This document shows, piece by piece, positions 44,100 to 53,668 of a stretch of DNA of 64,000 nt. Source of the DNA: Dokdonella immobilis. GTDB taxonomy: Bacteria > Pseudomonadota > Gammaproteobacteria > Xanthomonadales > Rhodanobacteraceae. The position numbers and the translations under genes were made by a program. The DNA is taken from assembly GCF_900115085.1 (NCBI RefSeq), contig NZ_FOVF01000006.1, positions 1 through 64,000 of the forward strand, in the 5' to 3' direction. The stretch's first letter is position 1. Each line of letters starts with the position of its first letter. Below the pieces are notes generated by a model. It had not been told where the DNA came from. It did not search any database and worked only from the letters and a program-made list of their open reading frames with translations.

Positions 44100-46432
44100 A
44101 CGGCGCTCCGGGGTTTGCCGAGTCGACGGCGATTGGGCAAGCTAGCGCGTCCCTGCCTCTGGCGAAACCAACGACCGTGCTGCCCTTCCGACCCCGCGTT
44201 CCCTGCCGCCGCGCCCTGGTGGCCGCCATCCTGCTCGGCTTTTCGGCGTCGGCCTGGGCTGATGCCGAGGCACCGGCCTGCCCGATCGGCACCCTGGTCT
44301 GCCCAAAACCGGCCCAGGACTGGTCGCTGTGCCGGAAGAACGACCTGCTCGATTTCTATGTGGCCGACCTGCCGAAGGACGGCCAGCGCGATCTCGCCGA
44401 TACCGAGGTCAAGGGCCGCCAGAGCCGTTCCACCGATGGCGAGAACTTCGTCCTCGAGGGCGATGCCAGCATCCAGCAGCTCGACCAGCTGATCCGCGCC
44501 GACCGCTTCACCTACGCGCGCACTTCGACGCAATGGAGCGCGCTCGGCAACGTGCGCTACCAGGATCGCGACATGCTGCTGTCGGCGAGCGACGCGCACG
44601 GCAGTACGACACCGAACCAGGCCACCCTCAACGAGGTTCGCTACCAGCTGCTTTCGTCGCGTGGCAATGGCCGCGCCGGCACCGCCGTGATGACCGACAA
44701 GGACCACGCGCAGCTCACCGACACCTCGTTCACGACCTGTCCGCTCGACGCTCCGGGCTGGGAGTTCCGTGCCGATGCCATCGAGCTCGACCAGGCCAAC
44801 GGCGTTGGCCGGGCCCGTGACATGACCTTCCGCATCGGCGACGTGCCGGTGTTCTGGGTGCCGTATGCGAGCTTCCCGCTCGATGACCGGCGCAAGTCCG
44901 GTTTCCTGTATCCCGAGATCGGCTACAGCAACGATCGCGGTTTCGAACTGGCCACCCCGTACTACCTCAACCTGGCGCCGAACTACGACGCCACGCTGAC
45001 CCCGCGCCTGATGACCCAGCGCGGCCTCATGTTCGGCGGCCAGTTCCGCTACCTGACCGATACCAGTCGCGGTACGGTCGAAGCCGAGTGGCTGCCGCAC
45101 GACCGCGACGCGGATCGCCGGCGCAGCCTGTTCCATTGGGACGACGCAACCCGCTTCAACGCGAACTGGGCCGCCTCGGTGCAGATCAACCACGTCTCCG
45201 ACGATCGCTATTTCGAGGATTTCGGGCGCAGCCTGAACATCGCCGCGACCACACTGCTGCCCTCCAGCGCCTATTTCCTCGGCCAGGGCAACGGCTGGAA
45301 GGCGAGCTTCGGTGGCGATGAATACCAGATCACCGATCCGACCCTGCCGAACTCGGTCGAGCCCTACCGGCGCCTGCCGCGCGCCACCTTCGACGCCGAG
45401 CACGGCCTGGTCGGCGATCTCGACGCCGGCCTGCGCTCCGAATATGTCTCGTTTTCCAAGAACGATGCGGTCGATGGCCGACGCCTGGACCTGTACCCGT
45501 ATCTTGCTTACCCGCTCGAGGCCGCGGCCTGGTTCGTGCGCCCGGAAGTCGGCTTCCGCTACACGAGCTACCAGATCGATCGCGACAGCGACAAGTCCCC
45601 GCATCGCGGCGTGCCGATCGCCAGCCTCGATGCCGGCCTGCGCTTCGACCGCGAACTGACGCTGGCCGGCAATGGCTACACGCAGACCCTGGAACCGCGC
45701 ATCTATTACCTGCGCGTGCCCTACCGCGACCAGGACAACCTGCCGGTCTTCGATACCCAGGAAGTGCCTTTCAGCTTCGGCCAGCTGTTCCGCAGCAACC
45801 GCTTCGTCGGCGCCGACCGCCAGATGGATGCGAACAACCTGACCGTCGCCCTGACCTCGCGCCTGATCGAGGACAGCACCGGCAGCGAGCGCGTTTCCGC
45901 GAGCATCGGCCAGATCCGCTATTTCGACGACCAGCGTGTCCAGCTTCCGGGCCGGGCGGTCACCGACTATTCCGGCTCGACCTATGTCGGCGAACTCGAC
46001 CTGCGTCTCAACGATCGCTGGCGCTTCACCGTATCCAACCAGTGGAATCCGAACACCGACCGCACCGACCTGTCCGCCTTCGGCGTGCAGAACCGCTTCG
46101 GCCAGGATGGCGTGTTCAATCTTTCCTACCGGTTCCGGCGCGACCTGCTCGAACAGGCCGACGCCTCGGTGCTGATCCCGCTCAACGAGGCCTGGCGCCT
46201 GGTCGGGCGCTGGAACTACTCGATGCGCGACCGCAAGACCCTCGAGGCCTTCGCCGGCATCGAGCACGACAGTTGCTGCGTGGCCTGGCGCGTGCTGGCC
46301 CGGCACTACGTGCACAATGTCGAGCGCGATACGACCGACGCGCTGTATTTCGAAGTCGAGTTCAAGGGCGTCGGCTCGATCGGCCAGAAGGCCGGCGATT
46401 TCCTGCGCCGTGCTATTCTGGGCTATCAATAG
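44096..46432 (+). CDS. lptD: LPS-assembly protein LptD
   Basis: 778 aa. A basic lead and hydrophobic segment (ALVAAILLGFSASAWA) act as signal peptide. The N-terminal jellyroll (OstA-like, ~80-210) precedes a C-terminal barrel to the end. The conserved Cys are present: N-terminal Cys near residues 60-80 (CPIGTLVC, SLCRKN), TTCPLD around 212, and the late CC pair in HDSCCVAWRVLARHY, which form the essential disulfides. It inserts lipopolysaccharide into the outer leaflet with LptE. It starts with an ATGA overlap on the deacetylase-family gene and is followed by surA, its periplasmic chaperone. Confidence 0.96.
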   Translation: MNGAPGFAESTAIGQASASLPLAKPTTVLPFRPRVPCRRALVAAILLGFSASAWADAEAPACPIGTLVCPKPAQDWSLCRKNDLLDFYVADLPKDGQRDLADTEVKGRQSRSTDGENFVLEGDASIQQLDQLIRADRFTYARTSTQWSALGNVRYQDRDMLLSASDAHGSTTPNQATLNEVRYQLLSSRGNGRAGTAVMTDKDHAQLTDTSFTTCPLDAPGWEFRADAIELDQANGVGRARDMTFRIGDVPVFWVPYASFPLDDRRKSGFLYPEIGYSNDRGFELATPYYLNLAPNYDATLTPRLMTQRGLMFGGQFRYLTDTSRGTVEAEWLPHDRDADRRRSLFHWDDATRFNANWAASVQINHVSDDRYFEDFGRSLNIAATTLLPSSAYFLGQGNGWKASFGGDEYQITDPTLPNSVEPYRRLPRATFDAEHGLVGDLDAGLRSEYVSFSKNDAVDGRRLDLYPYLAYPLEAAAWFVRPEVGFRYTSYQIDRDSDKSPHRGVPIASLDAGLRFDRELTLAGNGYTQTLEPRIYYLRVPYRDQDNLPVFDTQEVPFSFGQLFRSNRFVGADRQMDANNLTVALTSRLIEDSTGSERVSASIGQIRYFDDQRVQLPGRAVTDYSGSTYVGELDLRLNDRWRFTVSNQWNPNTDRTDLSAFGVQNRFGQDGVFNLSYRFRRDLLEQADASVLIPLNEAWRLVGRWNYSMRDRKTLEAFAGIEHDSCCVAWRVLARHYVHNVERDTTDALYFEVEFKGVGSIGQKAGDFLRRAILGYQ

Positions 46433-46555
46433 CGGCGCCTGCCGGCGCCGCGTCCACGACCCGGAGCGCGGTCGCCAGCGGACTTTTTCTTAACGCCGGT
46501 GCGCGCACGTCCCCCTACAATCCAGTCCGGTCAAACCGGCATCCGCGGAACCTGC

Positions 46556-47875
46556 ATGCGCATGAACAAGCTGCCCACCCTTCTGATCCTGCTCTTCGTC
46601 CTGTTCGCACCGGCGGCCACGGCGCAACTGATGCCGACCGAACCGCTGGACAGCGTCGTTGCGGTGCTCGACGAGGACGTGATCCTGCGCAGCGAACTCG
46701 ATCGACAGGTCAACGCGATCACCGCCCAGTACGCAAACAATCCGCAGCAGTTGCCGCCGCGCGACGAACTCGAACGCCAGGTGCTCGATCGCCTGATCAT
46801 GACCAAGCTGCAGGTCGCGCGAGCGGACAGCACCGGCATCAAGATCTCGGACGCCGAGGTCGACCAGACCGTGGCCCAGATCGCCCAGCAGAACCGTCTC
46901 GATGTCGGTCAGTTGCGCCAGGCGATCGAGCGCCAGGGCATGACCTGGGACCAGTTCCGGACCAATGTCTACGAGGAATCGCTGGTCCGCCAGCTGCGCC
47001 AGCGCGTGATCCAGAGCCGGGTCCAGGTCAGCGACACCGAGATCGAGCTGCTGCTCAAGAATGGCGGCGCGCGGCGCGGCGAACTGCATCTGGGCCACAT
47101 CCAGATCACCCTGCCGGACGGGGCGACTCCCGAGCAGATCGCGGCGGCCCAGGCCAAGGCCGACGACGTCAGCCGGCAGATCAGGGAAGGCATGGACTTT
47201 TCCGCCGCGGCGATCCGCTATTCGGATGCGCAGAACGCGCTCGATGGCGGCGACCTCGGCTGGCGCGGTTACGATGAGCTGCCGACCGCGTTCGCCGAAA
47301 TCGCCGACCGACTGCAGCCCGGCGAGACCGCAGCCCCGGTTCGCGGACCGAACGGCTTCCACATCATCAAGCTGATCGAGAAGCGCGAAGCCAGCAGCGA
47401 ACTGGTCACCGAATACCACGCCCGCCACATCCTGATCCGGAGCAGTGAAATCGTCTCCCCGGCCCAGGCCGAAAAAACCGTGCGCGAACTGCGCGAGCGC
47501 CTGCTGGCCGGCGAGGATTTCGCCAAGCTGGCCAAGGAATATTCGAACGATACCAACAGCGCCAATCTCGGCGGCGACCTCGGCTGGTTTCCGAAGGCTG
47601 GCTATGGCACCAAGGTGGCCGAAGTCGTCGCCAGCCTCAAGGACGGCGAGATCAGTGCGCCGTTCCAGACCGATGCCGGTTGGCACGTGATGCAACTGCT
47701 CGAAACGCGCACCGAAGACAAGACCGCGGAAGCCGAACGCAACAAGGCGCGCCAGACCATCGGCGCGCGCAAGGCCGAGGAGGAATACGCCAGTTTCCTG
47801 CGCCAGCTGCGTGCGGAGGCCTACATCGAGATCCGCCTGCCGGGAGCCGATGGTGCCTCCGGTAACGCCGGCTGA
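46556..47875 (+). CDS. surA: Periplasmic chaperone / peptidyl-prolyl isomerase SurA
   Basis: 439 aa. A signal peptide (NKLPTLLILLFVLFAPAATA) is followed by the N-terminal SurA domain (DSVVAVLDEDVILRSELDRQ, truncated here) and two parvulin domains at ~180-280 (HLGHIQITLPDGATPEQ) and ~290-395 (EYHARHILIRSSEIV, GGDLGWFPKAGYG). The chaperone tail ends SFLRQLRAEAYIEIRLP. Helps fold outer-membrane proteins, including LptD encoded just upstream. Alternative start is ATG 46562; the frame extends to a GTG at 46499 that lies before the signal peptide. The 3' end overlaps pdxA by 26 nt. Confidence 0.96.
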   Translation: MRMNKLPTLLILLFVLFAPAATAQLMPTEPLDSVVAVLDEDVILRSELDRQVNAITAQYANNPQQLPPRDELERQVLDRLIMTKLQVARADSTGIKISDAEVDQTVAQIAQQNRLDVGQLRQAIERQGMTWDQFRTNVYEESLVRQLRQRVIQSRVQVSDTEIELLLKNGGARRGELHLGHIQITLPDGATPEQIAAAQAKADDVSRQIREGMDFSAAAIRYSDAQNALDGGDLGWRGYDELPTAFAEIADRLQPGETAAPVRGPNGFHIIKLIEKREASSELVTEYHARHILIRSSEIVSPAQAEKTVRELRERLLAGEDFAKLAKEYSNDTNSANLGGDLGWFPKAGYGTKVAEVVASLKDGEISAPFQTDAGWHVMQLLETRTEDKTAEAERNKARQTIGARKAEEEYASFLRQLRAEAYIEIRLPGADGASGNAG

Positions 47876-48851
47876 TCCGACGCGTCCACGCATTGCCCTG
47901 ACCGCCGGCGAACCGGCGGGTATCGGCCCGGAACTGATTGCGCGCCTGGCCGGTGAGGACCTCGGCGCCGATCTCGCCGTCATCGCCGATGCACGGCTCA
48001 TGGCCGAGCGCGCCGAGGCCATCGGGGTAACCCTCGAACTCGAGGAATTCCGCCTCGACGCACGCCCGCCACCGGGCAGGCTCGGCATCATCGACATCGC
48101 CCTGGCCGAACCGAGTCATCCCGGCTCGCTCGATCCGCGCAATGCCCGCTACGTCCTCGAAACACTCGCGCAAGCCGCCGATGGCGCGGCCAGCGGCACG
48201 TTCGATGCCATCGTCACGGCGCCGGTGCACAAGGGCGTGATCAACGATGCCGGCGTGCCTTTCAGCGGCCATACCGAGTTCTTCGCCGATCGCGCCGGCT
48301 GCAGGGTGGTCATGATGCTGGTCGCGAGGGATTTGCGCGTGGCCCTGGCAACCACCCATCTGCCGCTGGCGGCCGTGCCGGCGGCGATCACCCGGGATGG
48401 GCTATCCACGACCCTGCGCATCCTGAACACCGATCTGCGCAGGCGCTTCGGCCTGGCCGCGCCGCGCATCGCCGTGCTCGGACTCAATCCGCATGCCGGC
48501 GAAGGCGGCCATCTCGGCCGCGAGGAAATCGAGACGATCGAACCGGTCCTCGAGGTCTTGCGCAAGGAAGGCCTCGACCTGGTCGGCCCGCTGCCCGCCG
48601 ATACCGCCTTCGTGCCGAGCCAGCTGACCGGCTTCGATGCGGTGCTGGCGATGTACCACGATCAGGGCCTGCCGGTGCTCAAGCACGCCGGCTTCGGCCA
48701 TGCCGTCAATGTCACTCTCGGCCTGCCCTACATTCGCACGTCGGTCGACCACGGCACCGCGCTCGATCTCGCCGGCAGCGGGCGCGCCGATGCCGGGAGC
48801 CTGCGCGCCGCGCTGCAACTGGCCATCGAATTGGCCGCGCGGCCGCGCTGA
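47850..48851 (+). CDS. pdxA: 4-hydroxythreonine-4-phosphate dehydrogenase
   Basis: 333 aa. Carries the family's ALTAGEPAGIGPELIARL opening, TAPVHKGVINDAG, SGHTEFFAD (metal-binding His), GLNPHAGEGGHLGREE, YHDQGLPVLK (metal site) and TLGLPYIRTSVDHGTALDLAG. It converts 4-phosphohydroxy-L-threonine in pyridoxal phosphate synthesis. The start at 47850 has GGGAG 4 nt before it and overlaps the surA 3' end; the frame open to 47811 is unlikely. The standard surA-pdxA-rsmA order is interrupted by the minus-strand EamA transporter gene. Confidence 0.96.
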   Translation: MVPPVTPADPTRPRIALTAGEPAGIGPELIARLAGEDLGADLAVIADARLMAERAEAIGVTLELEEFRLDARPPPGRLGIIDIALAEPSHPGSLDPRNARYVLETLAQAADGAASGTFDAIVTAPVHKGVINDAGVPFSGHTEFFADRAGCRVVMMLVARDLRVALATTHLPLAAVPAAITRDGLSTTLRILNTDLRRRFGLAAPRIAVLGLNPHAGEGGHLGREEIETIEPVLEVLRKEGLDLVGPLPADTAFVPSQLTGFDAVLAMYHDQGLPVLKHAGFGHAVNVTLGLPYIRTSVDHGTALDLAGSGRADAGSLRAALQLAIELAARPR

Positions 48852-48852
48852 T

Positions 48853-49743
48853 TCAGCGCAGCGGGATCGTCGCGCGTTTGCGCCAGGGATGGATCTCGAG
48901 GACCAGGGCGACCGCCAGCAGGACGAGGCCGAAACCGACGGCGCCGGCCACGGTCAGATGCTCGTGCAGGAACAGGGCGCCCCAGACCTGCGCGAAGACC
49001 GGGACGAGAAAGGTATTGGTCACCGCCTTTTCGCTGCCGATATCGCTGAGCAGGCGGAAATAGAGCACGTAGGCCAGCCCGGTGCAGACCAGGCCGAGCA
49101 CGAGCAGCGAGACGATCACCCCGGGCGCCGGCCACGCCGTCGGCAGGTTGTACAGGCCGAGCGGCAGGATCGCCACGCTGGCGCCGAGCTGGCTCGAACC
49201 GGCCAGGACCAGCGGATTGGTGTCGGCATGGCGACGGCGGATGAACAGCGAACTGTAGGCGTACAGGGCCGAAGCGACGAAACACAGGCCAATCGCGATC
49301 AGCGCCTGCGCGTTCATGCCGAGGCTGCCATAACGGGCCAGCACGGCCACGCCGATGAGCCCGACCACGACGCCGATGCGCTTGGACCACGAGGGCCTGA
49401 CCCGCATCAGGATGGCCGCCATGACCACGGTCAGCAGCGGCACGGTGGCGTTGATCACGGCCATGTAGCCGGCCGGCAGGCTACGCGCTGCGTAGGCGAA
49501 GCAGAGGAACGGCAGCGCCGCGCTGATCGTGCCGAGCCATAGCGAGGCGCGCCACTGCCGGCGCAGGTCCAGCGAACGTCCGAGCAGGCGCAGCAGGACC
49601 ACCAGCATCAGCGCCGACAGGGCCAGTCGTATCGCCGCGGTGAACGGCGCGCCGACCGCCGGCACGGTGATGCGCTGGAACAGGAACGAGGCGCCCCAGA
49701 TCATGCCGAGCAGGAGCAGGCGCAACAGCGAGGAAGGGGTCAT
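48853..49743 (-). CDS. EamA/DMT-family transporter
   Basis: 296 aa with ten hydrophobic segments in two EamA repeats. The first has GMIWGASFLFQRITVP and the second begins around residue 150 with ALYAYSSLFIRRR. The end is a basic HPWRKRATIPLR. Members export amino acids, nucleotide sugars or other small metabolites; the substrate is not predictable. It converges on pdxA with a 1-nt gap and is divergent from rsmA, so it looks inserted in an otherwise conserved operon. Confidence 0.9.
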   Translation of the reverse strand: MTPSSLLRLLLLGMIWGASFLFQRITVPAVGAPFTAAIRLALSALMLVVLLRLLGRSLDLRRQWRASLWLGTISAALPFLCFAYAARSLPAGYMAVINATVPLLTVVMAAILMRVRPSWSKRIGVVVGLIGVAVLARYGSLGMNAQALIAIGLCFVASALYAYSSLFIRRRHADTNPLVLAGSSQLGASVAILPLGLYNLPTAWPAPGVIVSLLVLGLVCTGLAYVLYFRLLSDIGSEKAVTNTFLVPVFAQVWGALFLHEHLTVAGAVGFGLVLLAVALVLEIHPWRKRATIPLR

Positions 49744-49976
49744 CGAACGACTCGGATCGTGGTGCGCGGAAGCAGTACGCGCAACCGCGTCGATCGGATT
49801 CCGCCAGGCGCGGGCCCGGGCGCCTGCAGCGGTATCCGGCGACGCGGCGCATCATCGGGTTGCGCATGATACTCCGGCCCGCGAGGACGCTGCGCAGCGG
49901 CGCCGGATGGGGCATGCTGTGCACCGGCTGCGCCGATCCCGGCTCGCCCTGCCCAGCCACCACTTCAGACGAACCC

Positions 49977-50789
49977 TTGAGACCGACCAGCCCCTCCTCC
50001 AGCGACACCCCGCACGTCACGCGCAAGCGCTTCGGCCAGCATTTCCTGCATGATGCCGGCATCATCGCGCGCATCGTCCAGGCGGTCGACCCGAAGCCCG
50101 GCCAGCGCATCGTCGAGATCGGCCCTGGCGACGGGGCGATCACCTTGCCGCTGCTGCGCAAGGCCGGCAGGCTGACCGTGATCGAACTCGATCGCGACCT
50201 GGTTCCGCGCATCGCCGCCCGCAGCGCCGGCATCGGCGAACTCGAGATCATCCAGGCCGACGTGCTGACCGTCGACTTCACGGCCCTGGCCGGAGCGGAG
50301 CGGCTGCGCGTGGTCGGCAACCTGCCCTACAACATCTCCTCGCCGATCCTGTTCCATTGCATCGACCATCTCGATGCGATCGAGGACATGCATTTCATGT
50401 TGCAGAAGGAAGTCGTCGACCGCATGGCCGCGGCACCCGGCAGCAAGACCTACGGTCGCCTCAGCGTCATGCTGCAGCTGGCCTGCCGGGTCGAGCCGCT
50501 GTTGCCGGTGCCGCCCGGATCGTTCCGACCGCCGCCGAAAGTCGATTCCGCCGTGGTCCGGCTGCTGCCGCGGCCGCGCGAGGAAAGGCCGATCGCCGAC
50601 CAGGCCGCGATCGCACGTCTCGTCCGCGCAGCATTCGGCCAGCGCCGCAAGACCTTGTCGAATTCGCTCGACGGCCTGGCCGGCAACGACGACCTGCTCG
50701 CCGCCGGTATCGACCCGCGCAGCCGCGCCGAGCAACTGGCCCCGGAGGCCTTCGTGCGTCTCGCCAGGCTGCTGGCAAGCCGGGGTTGA
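49977..50789 (+). CDS. rsmA: 16S rRNA dimethyladenosine transferase RsmA/KsgA
   Basis: 270 aa from a TTG at 49977. The hallmark KRFGQHFLHD is followed by the SAM-binding VEIGPGDGAITLPLL, then VIELDRDL, ADVLTVDF and the catalytic NLPYNISSPILFH. The C-terminal helical domain has RRKTLSNSL. It dimethylates two adenosines near the 3' end of 16S rRNA. The frame is open to an ATG at 49860 and includes one at 49914, neither with a strong ribosome site. The family start lies within ~15-30 residues of KRFGQHF, so I favour the short form, with low certainty on the exact start. Followed by apaG. Confidence 0.94.
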   Translation: MRPTSPSSSDTPHVTRKRFGQHFLHDAGIIARIVQAVDPKPGQRIVEIGPGDGAITLPLLRKAGRLTVIELDRDLVPRIAARSAGIGELEIIQADVLTVDFTALAGAERLRVVGNLPYNISSPILFHCIDHLDAIEDMHFMLQKEVVDRMAAAPGSKTYGRLSVMLQLACRVEPLLPVPPGSFRPPPKVDSAVVRLLPRPREERPIADQAAIARLVRAAFGQRRKTLSNSLDGLAGNDDLLAAGIDPRSRAEQLAPEAFVRLARLLASRG

Positions 50790-50889
50790 ACCGGCGCAGC
50801 GGCATCGCTTCAGGTCGGCCGGGCGGTGCACCGCGAAATTCGCTCAACTGCAACTTGCCGAGTACGTCGCACTCCCCGACAATCGAACC

Positions 50890-51273
<384 letters not shown>

Positions 51274-51324
51274 TGGCCTGTCTCCCGTCGAAGCGCGCCG
51301 CCGACACGAGCGCAGACTCCTGAC

Positions 51325-52173
51325 ATGGCGGTCTGGGCCATCGGCGACATCCAGGGTTGCTACGACGAACTGTCCCGGCTGATCGACAAGCTGGGCTACG
51401 ATCCGGCGCGCGACACGCTGTGGTTCTGCGGCGACCTGGTCAACCGCGGCGGGCAATCGCTTGAGGTATTGCGCCTGGTCAAGTCGCTCGGCGAGCGCAC
51501 CGTGGTCACCCTCGGCAACCACGATCTCTCGCTGCTCGCGGTCGGCGCGCGCAGCGAACAGGACCAGGCCAAGGTCAACGCGGAGCTGCGCGAGATCCTT
51601 TTCGCCCCCGACCGTGCCGAGTTGCTCGACTGGCTGCGCCGTCGTCCGCTGCTGCACAGCGACCGCGGCCTCAACATGATGATGGTGCATGCCGGGCTGG
51701 CGCCAAGCTGGGATGTCGCCCGCGCCGAGAGCGTCGCCCGCGAGATCGAGGCACGCCTGCGCGCCGACGATCATGCACGCCTGCTCAAGCAGATGTTCGG
51801 CAACAAGCCGGACACCTGGACGCCGCGCCTGCGCGGTACCGAACGCCTGCGCGCCGGCATCAACGTGCTGACCCGCATGCGCTACTGCGACGTGCGCGGG
51901 CGCATCGCGTTTTCCGAGAAGGGCATGCCGGGGACGCAGCGTCCCGGCGTCTATCCGTGGTTCGAGGTGCCCGGGCAATCACGACGCGACCTGCGCATCG
52001 TCTGCGGACACTGGTCCACGCTCGGGCGCTTCTGCGGCCTTGGCGTCTTCGCCATCGATACCGGTTGCGTCTGGGGTGGCGCCCTGACCGCGATGCGCAT
52101 CGACGCCGAGGAACCGCAGTTCGTCGTGCTCAAGTCGGACCGGCCGACACCACCCGGAAAGTCCTTCGATTAG
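51325..52173 (+). CDS. apaH: Bis(5'-nucleosyl)-tetraphosphatase, symmetrical
   Basis: 282 aa. Metallophosphoesterase motifs are in order: GDIQGCYDEL (metal ligands), GDLVNRG, GNHD, and a later GHWSTLGRF with the last His. Hydrolyses diadenosine tetraphosphate to two ADP, clearing a stress alarmone. Length equals the Escherichia enzyme to within a few residues. Last gene of the lptD-to-apaH block. It is followed by a 209-bp gap with a tandem repeat. Confidence 0.96.
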   Translation: MAVWAIGDIQGCYDELSRLIDKLGYDPARDTLWFCGDLVNRGGQSLEVLRLVKSLGERTVVTLGNHDLSLLAVGARSEQDQAKVNAELREILFAPDRAELLDWLRRRPLLHSDRGLNMMMVHAGLAPSWDVARAESVAREIEARLRADDHARLLKQMFGNKPDTWTPRLRGTERLRAGINVLTRMRYCDVRGRIAFSEKGMPGTQRPGVYPWFEVPGQSRRDLRIVCGHWSTLGRFCGLGVFAIDTGCVWGGALTAMRIDAEEPQFVVLKSDRPTPPGKSFD

Positions 52174-52211
52174 TCGAATCGCCAGGCGACTGCCCTGGCC
52201 GACCTCGAAGC

Positions 52212-52287
52212 AACAACGAAGCGGCAACGCCTCAGACGCCACCAAAGCCAACAACGAAGCGGCAACGCCTCAGGCTGCACCAAAGCC
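52212..52287. repeat. Two tandem copies of a 38-bp repeat
   Basis: 52212-52249 and 52250-52287 share AACAACGAAGCGGCAACGCC and the end CACCAAAGCC, differing at a few central bases. They lie between converging apaH and folA. Short hairpins with CGGCT/AGCCG (52367-52378) and GAACCT/AGGTTC (52320-52333) follow and may end transcription, but lack T runs. Confidence 0.8.
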
Positions 52288-52382
52288 CGCGCCACACATC
52301 GCAAGCTCCCCCATAGGAAGAACCTTCAGGTTCGATGCCCTTTCTGCAAATCAACGAAGAGCATCACGGCTGAAGCCGCTTG

Positions 52383-52877
52383 CTACAACGTCTTCGTGAT
52401 GCGCCGATAGTCGACGAAACGAAACGCACAGGCGTGCTTCGCATCGGCGCCATGCGCCTCGTCACGCTCCACATTCCACTCGCTCGCATCGAAGCGCGGG
52501 AAGAAGGTATCCGCGGATCCTGCCTCGGTATCGACCCAGGTCAGATGCATGCGTGCGGCGCGGGCGAGGGTCTGAGCGTAAACCTCGCCGCCACCGATGA
52601 CCATGAGATCGCGCTCGCCGGCCAGGGCAAGCGCGGCCTCGACCGAGCGCACGGCGATCTGTCCCGGAAACGGTGCGGACGCGGATCTGCTCAACACCAG
52701 ATTGGTCCGCTCGGGCAGCGCGCGCCCGAGCGAGAGCGCGGTCTTGCGCCCCATCAGGACAACCTGGCCCAGGGTCAGGCGCTTGAATCGGCGCAGATCG
52801 TCCGGCAGGTGCCACGGCATGGTGCCGTCGAGGCCGATCGCGAAATTCCGGTCCAGCGCCGCGACCAGCGCGATCAC
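52383..52877 (-). CDS. folA: Dihydrofolate reductase
   Basis: 164 aa. Opening [31 protein letters not shown] holds the folate-site Asp (family position ~27) and substrate loop (described here by its parts [11 protein letters not shown] and [11 protein letters not shown]). [13 protein letters not shown] binds NADPH, and the end has the usual THREE-strand region with VVIGGGEVY-like [12 protein letters not shown]. Reduces dihydrofolate to tetrahydrofolate, recycling the product of ThyA. Its ATG overlaps the thyA stop (ATGA), so the two are coupled. Confidence 0.96.
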   Translation of the reverse strand: MIALVAALDRNFAIGLDGTMPWHLPDDLRRFKRLTLGQVVLMGRKTALSLGRALPERTNLVLSRSASAPFPGQIAVRSVEAALALAGERDLMVIGGGEVYAQTLARAARMHLTWVDTEAGSADTFFPRFDASEWNVERDEAHGADAKHACAFRFVDYRRITKTL

Positions 52878-53668
52878 ACCGCCACCGGCGCCTTGATCGG
52901 CTTGTCAGCGAGATATCCCTCGATGGCGATGTCCTCGTAACGGAAGTCGAAGATCGAGCTGACCTCGGGATTGAGGCGCAGGGTCGGCAGGGCGCGTGGC
53001 GTGCGCGTCAGTTGCTCGCGGGCCTGCTCGAAGTGATTGAGGTAGAGGTGGGCATCGCCGAGTGTATGCACGAAATCGCCGACGGCGAGGCCGCAGACCT
53101 GGGCCAGCATGTGGGTCAGCAGGGCATAGCTGGCGATGTTGAACGGCACGCCGAGGAAGATGTCACCCGAACGCTGGTAGAGCTGGCACGACAGTTTTCC
53201 GTCGGCGACATGGAACTGGAACATCGTGTGGCATGGCTGCAAGGCCATCTTGTCGAGATCGGCGACGTTCCAGGCACTGACCACGAGCCGACGCGAGTCG
53301 GGGTTGCGCCGGATCTCCTCGACCAGCCAGGCAATCTGGTCGATCGTGCGACCGTCCGGGCACTGCCACGAACGCCACTGCTTGCCGTAGACCGGGCCGA
53401 GATCGCCATCGGCATCGGCCCACTCGTCCCAGATGCCGACGCCGTTCTGCTTCAGGTAGGCGATGTTGGTGTCGCCGCGCAGGAACCAGATCAACTCGTG
53501 GATGATCGAGCGCAGATGCAGCTTCTTGGTCGTGACGAGGGGAAACCCCTGGCCGAGATCGAACCGCATCTGCCAGCCGAACACGGAATGCGTGCCGGTT
53601 CCGGTGCGGTCGGATTTCGGCGTACCCTTTTCCAGGACATGGCGGAGCAGTTCAAGGTACTGGCGCAT
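52874..53668 (-). CDS. thyA: Thymidylate synthase
   Basis: 264 aa, the exact length of the Escherichia enzyme. Motifs: [18 protein letters not shown] near the start, the catalytic Cys in [12 protein letters not shown], the substrate loop [18 protein letters not shown], and HLYLNHFEQ. Converts dUMP to dTMP using methylene-tetrahydrofolate. The ATG overlaps the lgt stop by one base (TGATG), so lgt-thyA-folA form one coupled run; the frame's upstream continuation to 54229 is noise over lgt. In the same pathway as NrdJ. Confidence 0.97.
   Translation of the reverse strand: MRQYLELLRHVLEKGTPKSDRTGTGTHSVFGWQMRFDLGQGFPLVTTKKLHLRSIIHELIWFLRGDTNIAYLKQNGVGIWDEWADADGDLGPVYGKQWRSWQCPDGRTIDQIAWLVEEIRRNPDSRRLVVSAWNVADLDKMALQPCHTMFQFHVADGKLSCQLYQRSGDIFLGVPFNIASYALLTHMLAQVCGLAVGDFVHTLGDAHLYLNHFEQAREQLTRTPRALPTLRLNPEVSSIFDFRYEDIAIEGYLADKPIKAPVAV

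Noticed and set aside
44036-46429. 797-codon minus-strand frame opposite lptD
   Set aside because: Antisense shadow of a clear lptD; no motifs or ribosome site.
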